From assembly GCA_012845835.1 (NCBI GenBank), contig JABAKD010000025.1, positions 18,279,476 through 18,343,475 on the forward strand: DNA of 64,000 nt, given 5' to 3'. A program made the position numbers and the translations under genes. Shown piece by piece: positions 12,091 through 24,500 of this stretch. Under the pieces are notes generated by a model, which did not search any database, was not told the DNA's origin, and saw nothing but the letters and a program-made list of their open reading frames with translations. The DNA comes from Undaria pinnatifida (taxonomy: Eukaryota; Sar; Phaeophyceae; Laminariales; Alariaceae). Position 1 is the stretch's first letter. Every line of letters begins with the position of its first letter.

Positions 12091-13870
12091 GAAAATGTCT
12101 TCATTCCATGGTTTGGGAGTTATTTTGTCACGAAACGTTTTGCCGTCGGTAATTTGTGTCGCGAAGTCGTTGGATATCGTCGATAACTTGTGTCACGTTT
12201 TAGGTGAACCCTCACTAAAAAAATGAATTTCCAGCTGGCAAAACGAGCAGAACCAAAAGCAATAAAAAGGCCGGGCAAGAAACCAGACGAACTAGGAAAA
12301 ATGTACAGCAAAGAAACTAACGCTCGAGAGTATGCCACCGCAAAATTCCAAACATTATCACGTACCGTTTGGAAATGATGCCAATTTTGTAAATCATTCA
12401 GGCGTTGCAGCCATTAAGATTCAACAATTTTTCCAAAATTCCTCCTCGACATGCGGTATTTTTGCAACTTCTCGCTCGTCTCGCTCGGCACCCGTCCGCG
12501 TTCACGTCGATGTGCGGAACGGAGACGGCAGGGCGAGGGGCGTTGGAGCCGCCCCCCGAAGGCGGCGCTCGAACCAAGCTATATTCGACCGAGAATTCCA
12601 GTTCCGCGAATCGCATGCTTCGGCCGAGACAAAAAACTCCTGACCAAATACATGACACCAAGGAATGATTTTACATATATTTATACGCAAGTCTGCGACC
12701 GGCGGCCTTCCAGACCGCCGGCGAGGCCCATTGTACAACTACTTCCAACTATCGATCTCCTGAGAGGCCCTGAGAGGCCTCGAATTTAACGCTTTCCACA
12801 CTAACTTTAGAAATTCTCCTTGCCAGTTGCCGACTGGTATGGCGGAAAAAAACAAATTGGTGCTGTATCATCCTCTGTATGTAGGTACTAAAAAAACAAA
12901 TAATAACAGGGCAGCAGTGGGGACGGTGGTACTCCCAAGCACCAGTGGGAGGCCGGTATTTTAGAAACAAGAAAAAAATCATCTCCCACAGGACGAAAAA
13001 AGACTCCCACGTACGGAACGGCCCACCCACCCACCACGGACGACGCAGTGCACCCTCCACCCACCCACCGACGAAACCTTAACTACATACAGCAGTGCAG
13101 CAGTACGTACAGCAGTACACCTGGTACACGTGGAGCAGTTGGTTGGTTCTTGAGGACCTTGTATGAAACAGGAAACAAACGGGGGGAATTTCATTTTTTG
13201 ACGATACTCGGCCATCTCGGGGAGGAAGCGAGCGGCCATCCACCACCCGCCCACCACCCACCATCTACCCACGGACCTGCCCAGTACAGCAGTACAGCAA
13301 TGCAGCAGTACGTAGAGCAATACACCTGACAGGCGAGCAGCAGCCGCTTCGTTGGTTACAATGCTCTCGGGCTGGGCGGGATTACTATTCCCCGCCACGC
13401 CAGGGGGCAAGCGAGGGGGCGCCGGGCGTCGTTGTCGCGTTCTCGATTGCGCTGACGGCGAGAGCGCTGGGCGTCGTTCTCGCGTTGCCGATTCTGGGCA
13501 CGGCGAGCGGCGACGGCTGTACGCTGCTGTGGTTGGTCCTGGTGTTGTGCTTGCTGTTGACGCAGGCGCGCTTGTCATCTCGTGCCCATGGCTCAAGTGT
13601 CCAAAAAGCAATTCCAAAGTTTAATATGGTTGGAGTTCGAAAAAAATAAAAGCGGGCAGTGACGAAGAAAAAGCGGGGGGGGGCAAGCGAGCCGTCCCCG
13701 GGAGGGCGATTTCCACGCTCCCCCCTCGCCGAGGTGGGGCACCGACGCCCGTTCTTTCGCCGGCACGTCGTAGTGCTGCTGTGCGGATCGGACGTGGCGG
13801 CACCGCAAGGCCGCGGGAGGCCGAGTGGAGCTCGGGAGTCGCAGCTTTCTGGGGGGGGGTTTATAACCAA
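12091..13870. other. Intergenic, GC-rich, long chance frames
   Basis: Frames of 212 and 161 codons on the minus strand (12979-13617, 13385-13870) overlap each other and lie in GC-rich, CAGTAC/CACCCACC-repeat DNA. Low-complexity composition and lack of domains argue against genes. Another GC-rich block is at 12480-12610. Confidence 0.4.
12665..12745. repeat. GC-rich hairpin element
   Basis: Contains GCGGCCTTCCAGACCGCC flanked by ACGCAAGTCTGCGACCGG and GCGAGGCCCATTGTACA. It matches the end of the 4.2-kb repeat without its left part. Confidence 0.6.
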
Positions 13871-13878
13871 GATATTTT

Positions 13879-14723
13879 CAGGGTAGTCCTCGGTACCTTT
13901 TTTTTTTACGGTACCAGATCGGACGGTATTGCGAAATGACGGTACTTTTCAAACGGTTGACGGTATTTCGATTTCTCACGGTACCACTTTTGGCGGTACA
14001 CGGTATCGCCGAATTTGACGGTACTTTTTCGGCGGTATCGAAAAGTGACGGTATTTTCTAGACGGTAGACGGTTTTTCGATATTTGACGGTACTTTTTTG
14101 GCGGTACTGCAAAACGACGGTACCGGTCCCGGTACTGCCAAATTTGACAGTACTTTTTTGAGGGTACTGAAATATGACGGTTCCGCCACTGAGAAATACA
14201 GAATTACGAATGACGAAATACTTGACAGTACCTGCCGGGCGGCGATCAAGCATGCCGGCACCACCCCGCTGATGTTCCTGCATACCTATATAGAACGGAC
14301 GAATAGAGGCTAGACTAATCGTCGAACCGTCAAGCTGACAAACTCACCAGCCTCACGCGAAACAACATTTAGACATTTAGCACCAAAATAAGACAATAAA
14401 ACAATACTACTACTGTAAACAATAAAACAATAAAGCCTAAAACATGAAAACATTCAATGAAAACCATCACCCTACAATCTTTGACGGTTCTGAATATGAC
14501 GGTTTTTCTAAACAGGAAACGGTACTTCGCTTATTTGACGGTACTTTTATGGCGGTGCTGCAAAATGACGGTACTTTTTAAACGGTTGACGGTTTTTCGA
14601 TTTTTGACGGTACCGCCTTCGGCGGTACACGGTTTGCCCAAATATGACGGTATTCCGCCGAGTACCGGGACCGACGTACAGCACGGGAAAATTACCTCGG
14701 GAATTTTCCCGAGGACTACCCTG
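13879..14723. mobile_element. Non-autonomous hAT-type DNA transposon (845 bp) with 8-bp TSD
   Basis: The ends are perfect 15-bp inverted repeats: CAGGGTAGTCCTCGG at 13879-13893 and its complement at 14709-14723. Directly outside both ends is the identical 8-mer GATATTTT (13871-13878 and 14724-14731). An 8-bp target duplication and CAGGG-type termini are typical of the hAT superfamily. There is no transposase frame. Inside are many copies of a GACGGTA motif, all in the same orientation, and a roughly 100-bp direct repeat (13925-14025 and 14551-14651). The centre (14220-14300) resembles part of another dispersed repeat seen at 2110 and 41850. Mobilisation would need a transposase in trans. Confidence 0.85.
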
Positions 14724-15199
14724 GATATTTTCAACGATCCAAAAAAACGTCACTACCACGACGTTAGCGTATTATATAATAAGGATATATGATGCGAAGT
14801 ACCAGGTACCAGGCAGGTACCGGTATGTAAGTGTTTTTGTACTCGTCTTTTAGCTTTCTTCAAAGTTGATTGTCCTCTCTCAGTCCCTATGTTTTTTTCT
14901 TCTCGCAAATGTCACCCGCACTGCCGATCAAAATGTGACATCGCCAACAAGCACACAGCACAGGGCAACTATTAATAGCTCTGCACAAGCAGCTCTTGGC
15001 ATTATCAATTCTCTAATCGCACCAAATCGTGGGCCTCTTCTTTCTGCCCCCTTTACGTACATGTTTTGATTGCATTCTTCCTTGTGCGAGCGAAGCGGGC
15101 GACGTCAGCCGCGCGCGGAGCGGAGCATTTGTATGATATGTACGTGTACCACTTTTGCACAGATGCTCCCAGCATAGACCTACCTGGTACTTTTGTGTG

Positions 15200-15985
15200 T
15201 TTTTCCAGATCGAGCTTGGTTGGCACATCCCTGGCCTCGCAAGACCTTCCATTTGAATACCCCGCCTCCTTCCATTACTTGCGGAACGGTCCAGCTTTTC
15301 TTTGGTTTCTTTCTTAACCTTTTTCTTCTTTTTTTTCGTTTTTTCAGTTGTTTCTTGGTTTTTGAACTGTTTCCTTCAAAGTTGGTTTCTGCCAACTCAA
15401 TTTTAGACATTTTTCCATCATTTTTTATTTACTTTTTAGGCCAATTCTTATACAGTCGGATTTGTCAGTCGAAAACGGCCGTTCGACTGAGGCCCAAATC
15501 GGGCTTTCTTCACGGTCGAAAAACAGCTTCTTCGAGTCAACTTTTTCGACTGACTTTTTCAACCGGATCTGCCTGTCCGAAATGTCAGCGCGCTCGGTTG
15601 GAACATCCCTGGCCTCTCAGACCTCCCATTTGAACACCCCGCCTCCGTCCATTACTTGCGGAGCGGTTCAGCTTTTTTTTTATTATTTGCCTTTTTCTTA
15701 ACTTTCTTCATTTTTTCAATCGTTTCTTGGTTTCTGAACTGTTTCCTTCAGAATTGATTTCTGCCAACTCGATTTTTGGACATTTTTCATCATTTTTCCT
15801 TTACTGTTTAGGCCAATTCTTATACAGTCGGATGTGTCGGTCGAAAACGGCCGTTTTCGATTGAGGTCTAAATCTGGCTTTCTTACACGGTCGAAAAACA
15901 GCTTCTTCGACTCAATATTTTTGACTGTTTTTTTTAACCGGATCTGCCTGTCGAAAAAGTCACTAGGCGACGTGTTTTTGAACCC
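15200..15985. repeat. Tandem duplication, about 378-bp unit
   Basis: Both copies run from CCCTGGCCTC through CCCCGCCTCC, CCATTACTTGCGGA and GGCCAATTCTTATACAGTCG to a GTCGAAAACGGCCG block. A partial inverted copy of the last part is at 16470-16560. Confidence 0.85.
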
Positions 15986-16469
15986 ATCGCATCGCTCATT
16001 CCACCACAAAACACACACCCACACGGCCACGCACCCATACCAGGTACCACACGGCAGTATCATACAACATTGCCGACGGTGGCTTGGCTGCTGCTACTGC
16101 TGCTGCTTCTCGCCGCAAGTCAGCGTGCGGATTCCTAGCTCCGTCCGCCAGCAGCGTGCATCACACGATGGCAGCAGCGCGCGATATCGATGTAATTTTG
16201 CTAACAACGGCTACGCCTGCTGTAGCTTTGGCGAATCTCGGCTGAGTGCAACACCACGAACGTAGCGTTGGCGGCTTTCGGCTAAGACCAACGCCACTAA
16301 CCCGCTTGGACGAGGGTTCGTCACGCGCTAAGCACGCATTGCTCGCGGGAAACGCACGAAGCACAGAGCTTCCACACGACTTTCAACTACCATTCAGCAG
16401 GACCCCCTCACACCAACTGTCTCCAAAAAGAGCACAAAACTATTACGTCGACTCGTCTGACGATAAGAA

Positions 16470-16560
16470 GGAGGCCCAGAAGAATCCAGTCGAAGAAAAG
16501 TCCAGCCGAAAAGGGCCGTTTTCGACTGACGGAAATCCGACTGTATAAGAATTGGCCTTC
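16470..16560. repeat. Inverted partner of the 15.4/15.8-kb repeat ends
   Basis: GTTTTCGACTGACGGAAATC followed by CGACTGTATAAGAATTGGCC is the reverse complement of 15439-15490 and 15817-15860. It forms terminal inverted repeats of about 60 bp around 15.8-16.56 kb. Confidence 0.75.
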
Positions 16561-16689
16561 CCATGTTGGTTTTTGTTTGTGGAAGTTGAACTTACTCCGA
16601 ATACGCCTTCTGCGAGGACTGTTGACGTTCGCGTAACTCATACACACGCACGAGTTTTTTTGTGGTCTGTGCCCTGCTGCACACATGAA

Positions 16690-17830
16690 GGTGTATTCGC
16701 CATTGCTCTGAAAGTGGTATTTGCCAAGGTTGAAGGGGGCTAATGCTGTGTGGCTGGAGCTCACGCTCGAAACGCGGCAAGAGCCTGTCCCATCCTGTAT
16801 TCGAGCTTTTCAAACGAAAAAAGCACTGTAGGTTTTAGTTGCTTCGGTCCACGAAACGGCATGAACTTCAAAACAGCACGATGAGCCTTTTTCCATGACC
16901 GCCCGCAATACGAAAACGTCTGCACCGAGCAGCATCGGCCGCCGATGATTCCTCGCCTCGTAGGGCACGAGATGGCACCAAGCCTTGGAGGCTGTAGTCG
17001 CCACTGTTCTGAGAGCGGTCGTTGCCAAGGAGAGTGACGCTGATGCTGTGTCGCTGGAGCTCTCGCTTGAAACGCGACAAGAGCCTGACCCTTTTCTGTA
17101 TCGAGTATTGTCACACCACATAAGCACAGCAGCAGTAGTAGTAGATTTTAGCTGTTTAGGTATTCGAAACGGCATAACAACTTCAAAACGGCACTATGAG
17201 CAATTTGTCATGACCGCCCACATAACGAAAAAATCTGCACGGCGAAACTACAAAACAGTACGATGAGTCATTTCTCATGACAGCCCACAAGACAAAGTCT
17301 GCACACAGCAGCATCCACCGCCGATGGTTCCTCGCCCCACAGAGCATGAGATGGCTCCAACCTTGAAGGCTGTAGTCGCCATTGCTCTGAGAGTGTTCGT
17401 TGCCAAGGTTGAATGACGCTGATGCTGTGTGACTTGAGCTCTCGGTCCAAACGCGAGAAGAGCCTGACCCGTTTCTGTATCGAGTTTTTTCACACGAAAA
17501 AAAGCATAGTAGTAGCAGTAGATTTTAGCTGCTTCGGTATACGAAACGGTATACCAGGTAAAAACTACAAAAAGGCACGATAAGCCATTCTCATGACCGC
17601 CCACAATACGAAAAAATCTGCACACAGTAGCATCCGCCGCCGATGATTCCTTGCCTCGCAGACCACGAGATGACACGAAACCTTCGAGGCTGTAGTCGCC
17701 ATGTTGCGCTTTGAGAGTGCTCGTTGCTCGGTTGAGGGACGCTGATGCTGTATGGTTGGACCTCTTGCTCCACACGCGTTATCGTGACCCGTTTCTGTAC
17801 CGACTTTTTTCACACGAAAAAAACACAGAG
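16690..17830. repeat. Diverged tandem array, four units of about 300-380 bp
   Basis: Units share GCTGATGCTGTGT or the shorter AATGCTGTGT (16743, 17042, 17421, 17742), GAGCCTGACCC, GATTTTAGCTG, ATTCTCATGACCGCCCAC and CCGCCGATG-TTCCTCGCC. The minus-strand frames across it are repeat frames. Confidence 0.85.
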
Positions 17831-18089
17831 GAGTAGATCATTGCTGCTCCAGCACGGAAAACAGTATTAGCCTTAATAAGCAACTCGTTCGACATAGTTG
17901 GACCTCTTTTGATGGAAGTGAAGTGGGATAATTGGGGGTTATTCTAGTGGCCAACTATTGCTAATTACTGCATACACGAATAAGAATGTCCTACAAGGTT
18001 CCTCTCCCGAGGCGGAGTGACGCAAGGCTGATGTTTTTCATATATATGCTATTTAGAGGAAGGAGCGTAGAATATTTAAATAGTGTACT

Positions 18090-18195
18090 GACCCAGGCTG
18101 GGTTTCTTGTTGGGGACAGGATGCATTCTACGCCATCTTCAGCATGATGACTCCCAGATTTCTTTTATCTTTCTGCAAGTCTCAGCCTACCCTTC
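18090..18195. repeat. Dispersed repeat (copies at 26710-26835 and 63940-64000)
   Basis: All share GGGTTTCTTGTT-GG-GGATGC-TTCTAC and the ATAATGGCTCC-like end. The 26.7-kb copy is in the last CDK intron and the third runs off the window. Confidence 0.6.
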
Positions 18196-21100
18196 TTACT
18201 ACCCTGTTTCTTACCAAGGTATTGAACTTCATGACCTGCTGTATGCTGCACCCATTGTGGGGGGAAACATCACATGGAATTTGTGTGGGGTCGTTTGTGC
18301 TGTTCTAAGAGAATGACTTAGAGTCTACAACGGAGACATTTACAGTAGGTGGCCCCATTTAAGGGACCCCGCGACAAGATAAATCGGGATATAAAGGACC
18401 TTCATTTTTGGTGCACCCTTTTCGCCCACGTTAGGGAATCTGGTCCCTTAAAGTGGTTGAAACGTTCAGTAAGAGACCTCAGGTCCCTTAAAAAGGGCCC
18501 ATACACTGTCTCCCGCTTTACAAACGCTATTAACAATTGCTATATAGAAAACGAGGTATTTGGTCCGCAAATCCGCAAGTATCAGATCTGCGTGCAGCAG
18601 TACCGCTCTACGGCGGTTGCATCTCCTGTGGTATCAAGAGTGCCTGTAACGCGATCCGCAAGGTCAATATAGCAGGCAGACATGACGAGGATGTTCTTGA
18701 ATTCTTGACCCCCAACAAGTTGTTTTCATCGTTGAGGACGCATAGATATGGCAGCGAGCATTGTAGTTCAACCCGTTGCAGTATTACACGACAAGATGCA
18801 GCTCTCATATGTTGTCTGGTAGGCTTTCTAGGCTTTCTAGGGGAGGTTGGTCTGGGTTGGGCAAAAGGGAGGTTGGTCTGGGTTGGGCAGCGCAGTGCGA
18901 TTCAGCAGGACAGTAGTAATATACGGCAGCAGTACTACAGGTACCTGGTATATTTAGAGCAGCATGGTATGCAAGCTACATGAAAGTGAGGCAGTGATTG
19001 TCAGCGTCGCGATCGCCATTGTAAATTACAGATAGAGGGAGAAAAAGTGCAATGGGCAACGGAATTAATAATATGAAAAATAGTATATTTTTCCACACGA
19101 TGGAATCAACCTGATCCTCCAGGTGATTTATTGTTCCTGTCCAGTATACTTCGTTAACGGTTGTAGGGGTTGGGTTGGGTCTACGTCCGTTCCTTGTTCC
19201 CATCGTCGGAAGTGACTCCTAGCACAGAACAATCATGTCGACGAAAAACCCGACCCCAGGAAGGTCTATCCTACGTAGGGTCTAGAGATCCTAGTCCTGT
19301 GTCGGTTGCCTGACGATCACAGCGCACCATACATCTACAACCAGCAGAGGAACCCACCCTCGTGTGCCGTCGTGTATTGCCCTGTTCAATATGCCGTCGT
19401 TTTGACCCCCTGTAAGCCGCTTTTGGTTCCTTTGAACGACACAGTCCACCTTAACGCCTTTACAACTGTAAACCCATTTGGGAGACACATTTACTTAAAG
19501 TATAGGGAGGGATTTTAAAGGGGTTAAGGAACCTCAGGTCCCTTGACAAGATCAACTTGTCTTGTCTTACTTTCACGGGGGGGGGGGGGGATACAGGACT
19601 AACACCTTTTGAGGTAAATTTATTTATAATAAAACTTTTCATTCTTGATGATATTTTCGTTTTGCCTTTTTATCGCTTTCGCTCACCACTACTAAGGATA
19701 TCTCTGTTGACTTGGTCTACAGGGTACTGAGATGTTTCACTTCCCCTTGCGAAGAAGATAAACGACTTCGCTGCAAAAGGGACCTTCGTGACGCACTGTG
19801 GTCCCTTAAAGGGGGCCACCTACTGTACGTAAAATTGGCAGTCTTGTGTCTGAAGAGTGCCATTGGGGAGAAGACAACAAACACTTCTGGAAGATTAATT
19901 CGATCATATGATAGCTCTCGTGTATGGTAGATAACAGGTACCTGGTATATAATACGAGCCGTACTAATTGCAATCAATCACTCGGCAAAAACGACACAAA
20001 CGTACGAAAGGCTACTGAGTACACCGAGTAAGAGTTACTACCAGGTACAGCAGGAGGACCTAGGCAGTCATCTTCACAACGTGCGCATTTGTCTGTCGAT
20101 TACTCCATATGGGGGTAATTGTTGGTTGATGTCCTGGAGATACAGAATCGCGCGTGCCATACTGCCTGTGTCGGAATCTAACGCGCTGCTACGACTGCAG
20201 TAGCAAAATCTGCAGCCCGGTTCGTGCTTGGCTACGGGAAGTATGTCGGATTCGGGTGTACCTGTAGTACTCGTACATAGTTCGCGTGTGTGGGTTGAAC
20301 GTGGAGCGCCTTACGCGTGGGGGGTAATCAATTGAATACACGAGATCAAATATAATATCGTGCAAGGTTGGATAGCTTCCTGTCATGCAGAACAGCACCG
20401 CTGTAGCACGGCCACCGCGGCAAGTATGGTATCGAGACCACTTGAGTCGATACCAAATCTGCAAGTTAGCTCGTACTCGCCCGCTTCTGCGGACGGTGGA
20501 CACGTCGGAATCGGATTTCCGCACGCACCGCAGTGGTGTAAACGTGTAACCCGCTCCTTTGAGGGACACCGACAGATGCGCAGAAGTCATGATAGTCATG
20601 ATAGTCATGAATATTGTACTGGTACCCTTCTATGAAAAGGAGAAGGATAGCAGGATCTTTAGAATGGAAATTTACCGCTCTGGGTTTGCCCTGGTCTTGG
20701 TTTGTGTCTGATACCTGGCGACTCGACTTCCGAAATGGGCTCGCAGGCAGTGCAACAGTTGTACGACCTTAATTGCGCACATGACGTAAGCACAAACAAG
20801 AAAATCATGAAGGAAGCACATCCTTCAGATCAAGCGACCCTCCTGCTCCATCCACACCGTCCAGGGTGTCTTTGAAATCGTTGTCTAATTATCGCAGCAG
20901 CGTCATGGCTTGTGGGGTTTCGATCCCACACCACTCGTAAGATCACCAAGGATAAGCAGCTTGTACGCACATCCCCCTTATACAGCCCTTTTTCTCATGC
21001 AGACGCACTTTCAGGTGAGATCGAAAGAAACTGACGCGGTTGGCAGGCGATCCCTCCGTAGCAATGGCAAGCCTCACTCACATAGTCCAAGCCATTTCCG

Positions 21101-21552
21101 CCGATCGAGCAGCCCCCCCTCCCCCCGCTCTCCCCCTCCACACTCTCCTTTTACGACAATAGCCATGAACATCCAAGGTATACCGGTATGTCATCACCCT
21201 TTATCTACTGTGGGGAGTGATGCCCTCTGGGTTGACAAAACAATGCGTAACTTCTGTGGCCACAGCGAGTACCCCGTTGTCCCACGTGCTACTTCCGGAG
21301 GCTTTGCCGCAATCTAATATCGCAAGCAACCTTCTTATCCAAGATGAGATGCAAGCAATTACAATGTTCCCTTCTTATCTGTGCATGTTTCCTGTGTGAC
21401 CAGCCTTTTACCGGTATACCTGATATGTTCGACGGCAGCAGACGTTGCATTCGGCAGTCCCAAGTGTGCAGCAGCCAAAACGAACCGCTTACGAAGCCAT
21501 CTTTGCCATTGTGCTTGCGTGTGCTTGCTTATACTTGATTTATTTTCGCCAG
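18196..21552. other. Upstream region of the CDK gene
   Basis: GGTCCCTTAAA boxes recur at 18440-18500, 19530 and 19800, and GGGTTGGTCTGGGTTGGGCA is duplicated at 18840-18890. A 139-codon minus frame (20189-20608) is unrecognised. The frame at 21015-21170 is rich in Ser/Arg/Pro and could be the CDK N-terminal extension. The kinase N-lobe was not found here. Confidence 0.4.
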
Positions 21553-24500
21553 CTTCCGGTGACGGCGATAAGGGAGATGAAGATCTTGAGTGAGCTCTCC
21601 CACCCAAGCATGGTTCGACTGCTTGAGATCGTTACATCCGTCGGTGATGTGAGTCCGCATGGGTAAAAAGGGTACGCGCTCGCAGCTGGGTCTATCTTCC
21701 GTGTTGCGTGAGCCGCAATGGTGAAAGCGTACGCGCTCGTACGATAGCTGGATCGGCCTTCCATCTTGCCACTGACTATTGTACCCAAAAACCCAGCAGA
21801 TGTCACTGTGTGCATTGGTGTGATGCCCCAACCCGTTTTTGGAGGATAGACTCAAAATGTTTTGAGGGACTGACATCCGTTTAGGTGACGAAACCGTGTC
21901 CGTGCGGATGGTATGGGGCTGTTTATTCGCTAGGACACCCTTGATAACACTTATGCTAGCCGTGCATCGCAACGACTGGAGACTTGAAAAACCCGCGATG
22001 CGGAAATGCTTTTACCTGATATCAAGGATGGCGATGCCCGCACAGTTTTCTTCATGACGTTGCTTCCCCAGTATCTCAAATGTTTGCCCGCCGGCAACAT
22101 GTTTCGGCAACATGCTTGTGGTTCATTGCATAGCAGGTGTATCTCAACTGTGAGTCGCCAGCAACATGTTTGTAATTTTGTAATTTTGTACCTGGTACCA
22201 GGTATTGCATAGCAGAGTCGTGAACGATTGAAAATGTATTTCTCGTCATATGCAGGAAGACGATGACGAAGACGAAAAGGACTCCCCACGAACGGATAGG
22301 AAACGCAGAGGAAGCCTTTACATCGTCCTGGAATACCTCGAGCACGACCTTGCCGGCCTGCTGGACCTCAACATCGCGTGAGTAACAATCTTGGGATCGC
22401 ACGAGTAACTCTTGAGGGCGTTCATCGAAGCACGACGTGATGTTGATACCGCAACGCCACATCGATGTTGCTATTGCAACGTCGTATCTATGGTATGTCG
22501 CAACGTCATGTGGATGTTGATGTCGCCACGGCATATCGATGTTGATATCGTAACGTCACATCGATTTTGCTATCGCATCGTCATATCGATGTTGCTATCG
22601 CATCGTCATATCGATGTTGCTATCGCAACGTCATATGGATGTTATCGCAACGTCATGTGGACGTTGATATCGCAACGTCATACCGATGTTGATATCGCAA
22701 CGTCATATCGTTGTTGATATCGCAACATCATGTCGATGTTGATATCGCTGTCATATCGATGATGGTGTTGCAAGGCCATATCGATGTTGACATCGCAACA
22801 TCATATCGACGTTGATATCTCAACATTTTATCGATATTGATATCGCAGTGTCATATCCATATTGATATTGCAACGTCAAATCGATGTTCATATCGCAACA
22901 TCATATAGATGTGAAGGAAGGTGGTGTGACGGAGCTCTTGCACGTGCCGCCCAGGTTTGTAAAACACGCGATCGTATCTCAGGGTCATTGCATGCTTTTT
23001 TATCAGTTGGTGACTCTTATTGTAGGTTGGGATCGTGTTGAGGATGCCTGGCGTGTTAGGGCTCTGACATAGACTTCAATCGTGCATTCCCAGTTCTTGA
23101 ACCAGCACAGATAGTTCGATCTCACGAGGAGGTCGCGTTAAACCCTTTGGGACGTGGAGGGAAAATTTGTCGGAAAATAATGACGATAATGGCATTACAT
23201 CATCGGCATCAAGAACAACCCGAGCTGCCGGGATTTGGGTTGTGTCATATACAAAGAGCTAGAGCTTTACACCACAAGCGCGCAGCATGGTGGTACTGGT
23301 ACCTCGGCGCACTCTTCCTGGTCGCTTGGTAAGATCGCAACCGTCGTGTTTTCGGTGGCGATATATGGATCCCAAAAGGGATAATGGCTTGGTGGTATGC
23401 CGACTCTTGCCATGTAAGGGACACGAGCTCAGCTGACCTAGCTCGACGTTCCCTTACTTAAACCCTTGCCAGTTTTGCTCCTGTCCAGATGAAAGCGCTG
23501 CTCAAGCAGCTGCTAGAAGTTCTGGCGTACGTCCACGACAATAAGTACGTGCACCGCGATATCAAGTGCTCGAACCTTCTCATCGACAACCACCTTCGAC
23601 TCAAGGTAAGAGCAGAAATGGTCATGTCCATGCCCCATGTATTGTGTAGCAGTGGGCATAAAAGCGACTGTTTGACAGGCATGCGATGCTGTCCGTCGAC
23701 TCTGCTGCCTACCCGTACGACTATCCGGGAGCGTTTTTTTAAACCCTTTGGAACTTGAAGGGGGAAATGCTCGAATTGAATGACGAATGAATCAAATGAA
23801 TCGAATGAATCGGCTGCGCGAAGTAGCTCGGGCTACGGGGTAGAAGCGTGCCCGAAGCGCAACGAAGCTTTTCGACACGCGCAGCATGCTGACATTGAGG
23901 CTGTCCCATGCTCTTCCCAGACGGCTGATAATGTGGCACTTGTGGTATTTTTAGTCGATACAGTCGATATAGATGGACCCCCAAAGGGTTATGCGTTGCT
24001 GCTATTCGGTCGTCTGTTCGGTCGTGTATTCGGGCCGTAGCGCTACACGGCAGTCCTGCATGTTCACGTGTTGTGTCACCTTGCATGCAGTATTTTCACG
24101 TACCTCTTCACGATGCATTACTGTATGGTGCCCCTTTTGATATTTCTATGATACGCTCGCAGCTCGCGGACTTTGGTCTCGCTCGACGACTGAGCGACTT
24201 GCCGGGGGACCTTACCAATCGTGTGATCACGCTCTGGTATCGTCCACCGGAACTACTGTTGGGAGCCACGCGCTACGGCCCGAGTGTCGATTGCTGGGGA
24301 GTGGGCTGCATTTTTGCGGAACTGATCATTGGCAAGCCGCTTTTTCCTGCCAAGGTGGAGCCGGAACAGCTGGAAGCGATTTTTAAGGTGCGATATATGT
24401 TGTTACCGCGCTACAGCCAGGAAGCACGGTAGGTGCACAAGTCCATTAAGGTTCCTTGGTTTGCAGATTCGAACAAATGGAGATAATTGCAGAATTGAGC

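Noticed and set aside
12979-13617. 212-codon minus-strand frame
   Set aside because: GC-rich, low-complexity, overlaps another long frame, no domain and no splice structure.
13385-13870. 161-codon minus-strand frame
   Set aside because: Overlaps the previous frame in a different phase and follows tandem-like GC-rich DNA.
22440-22915. CRISPR-like regular array
   Set aside because: Units are contiguous with no unique spacers; it is a minisatellite in a eukaryotic intron.
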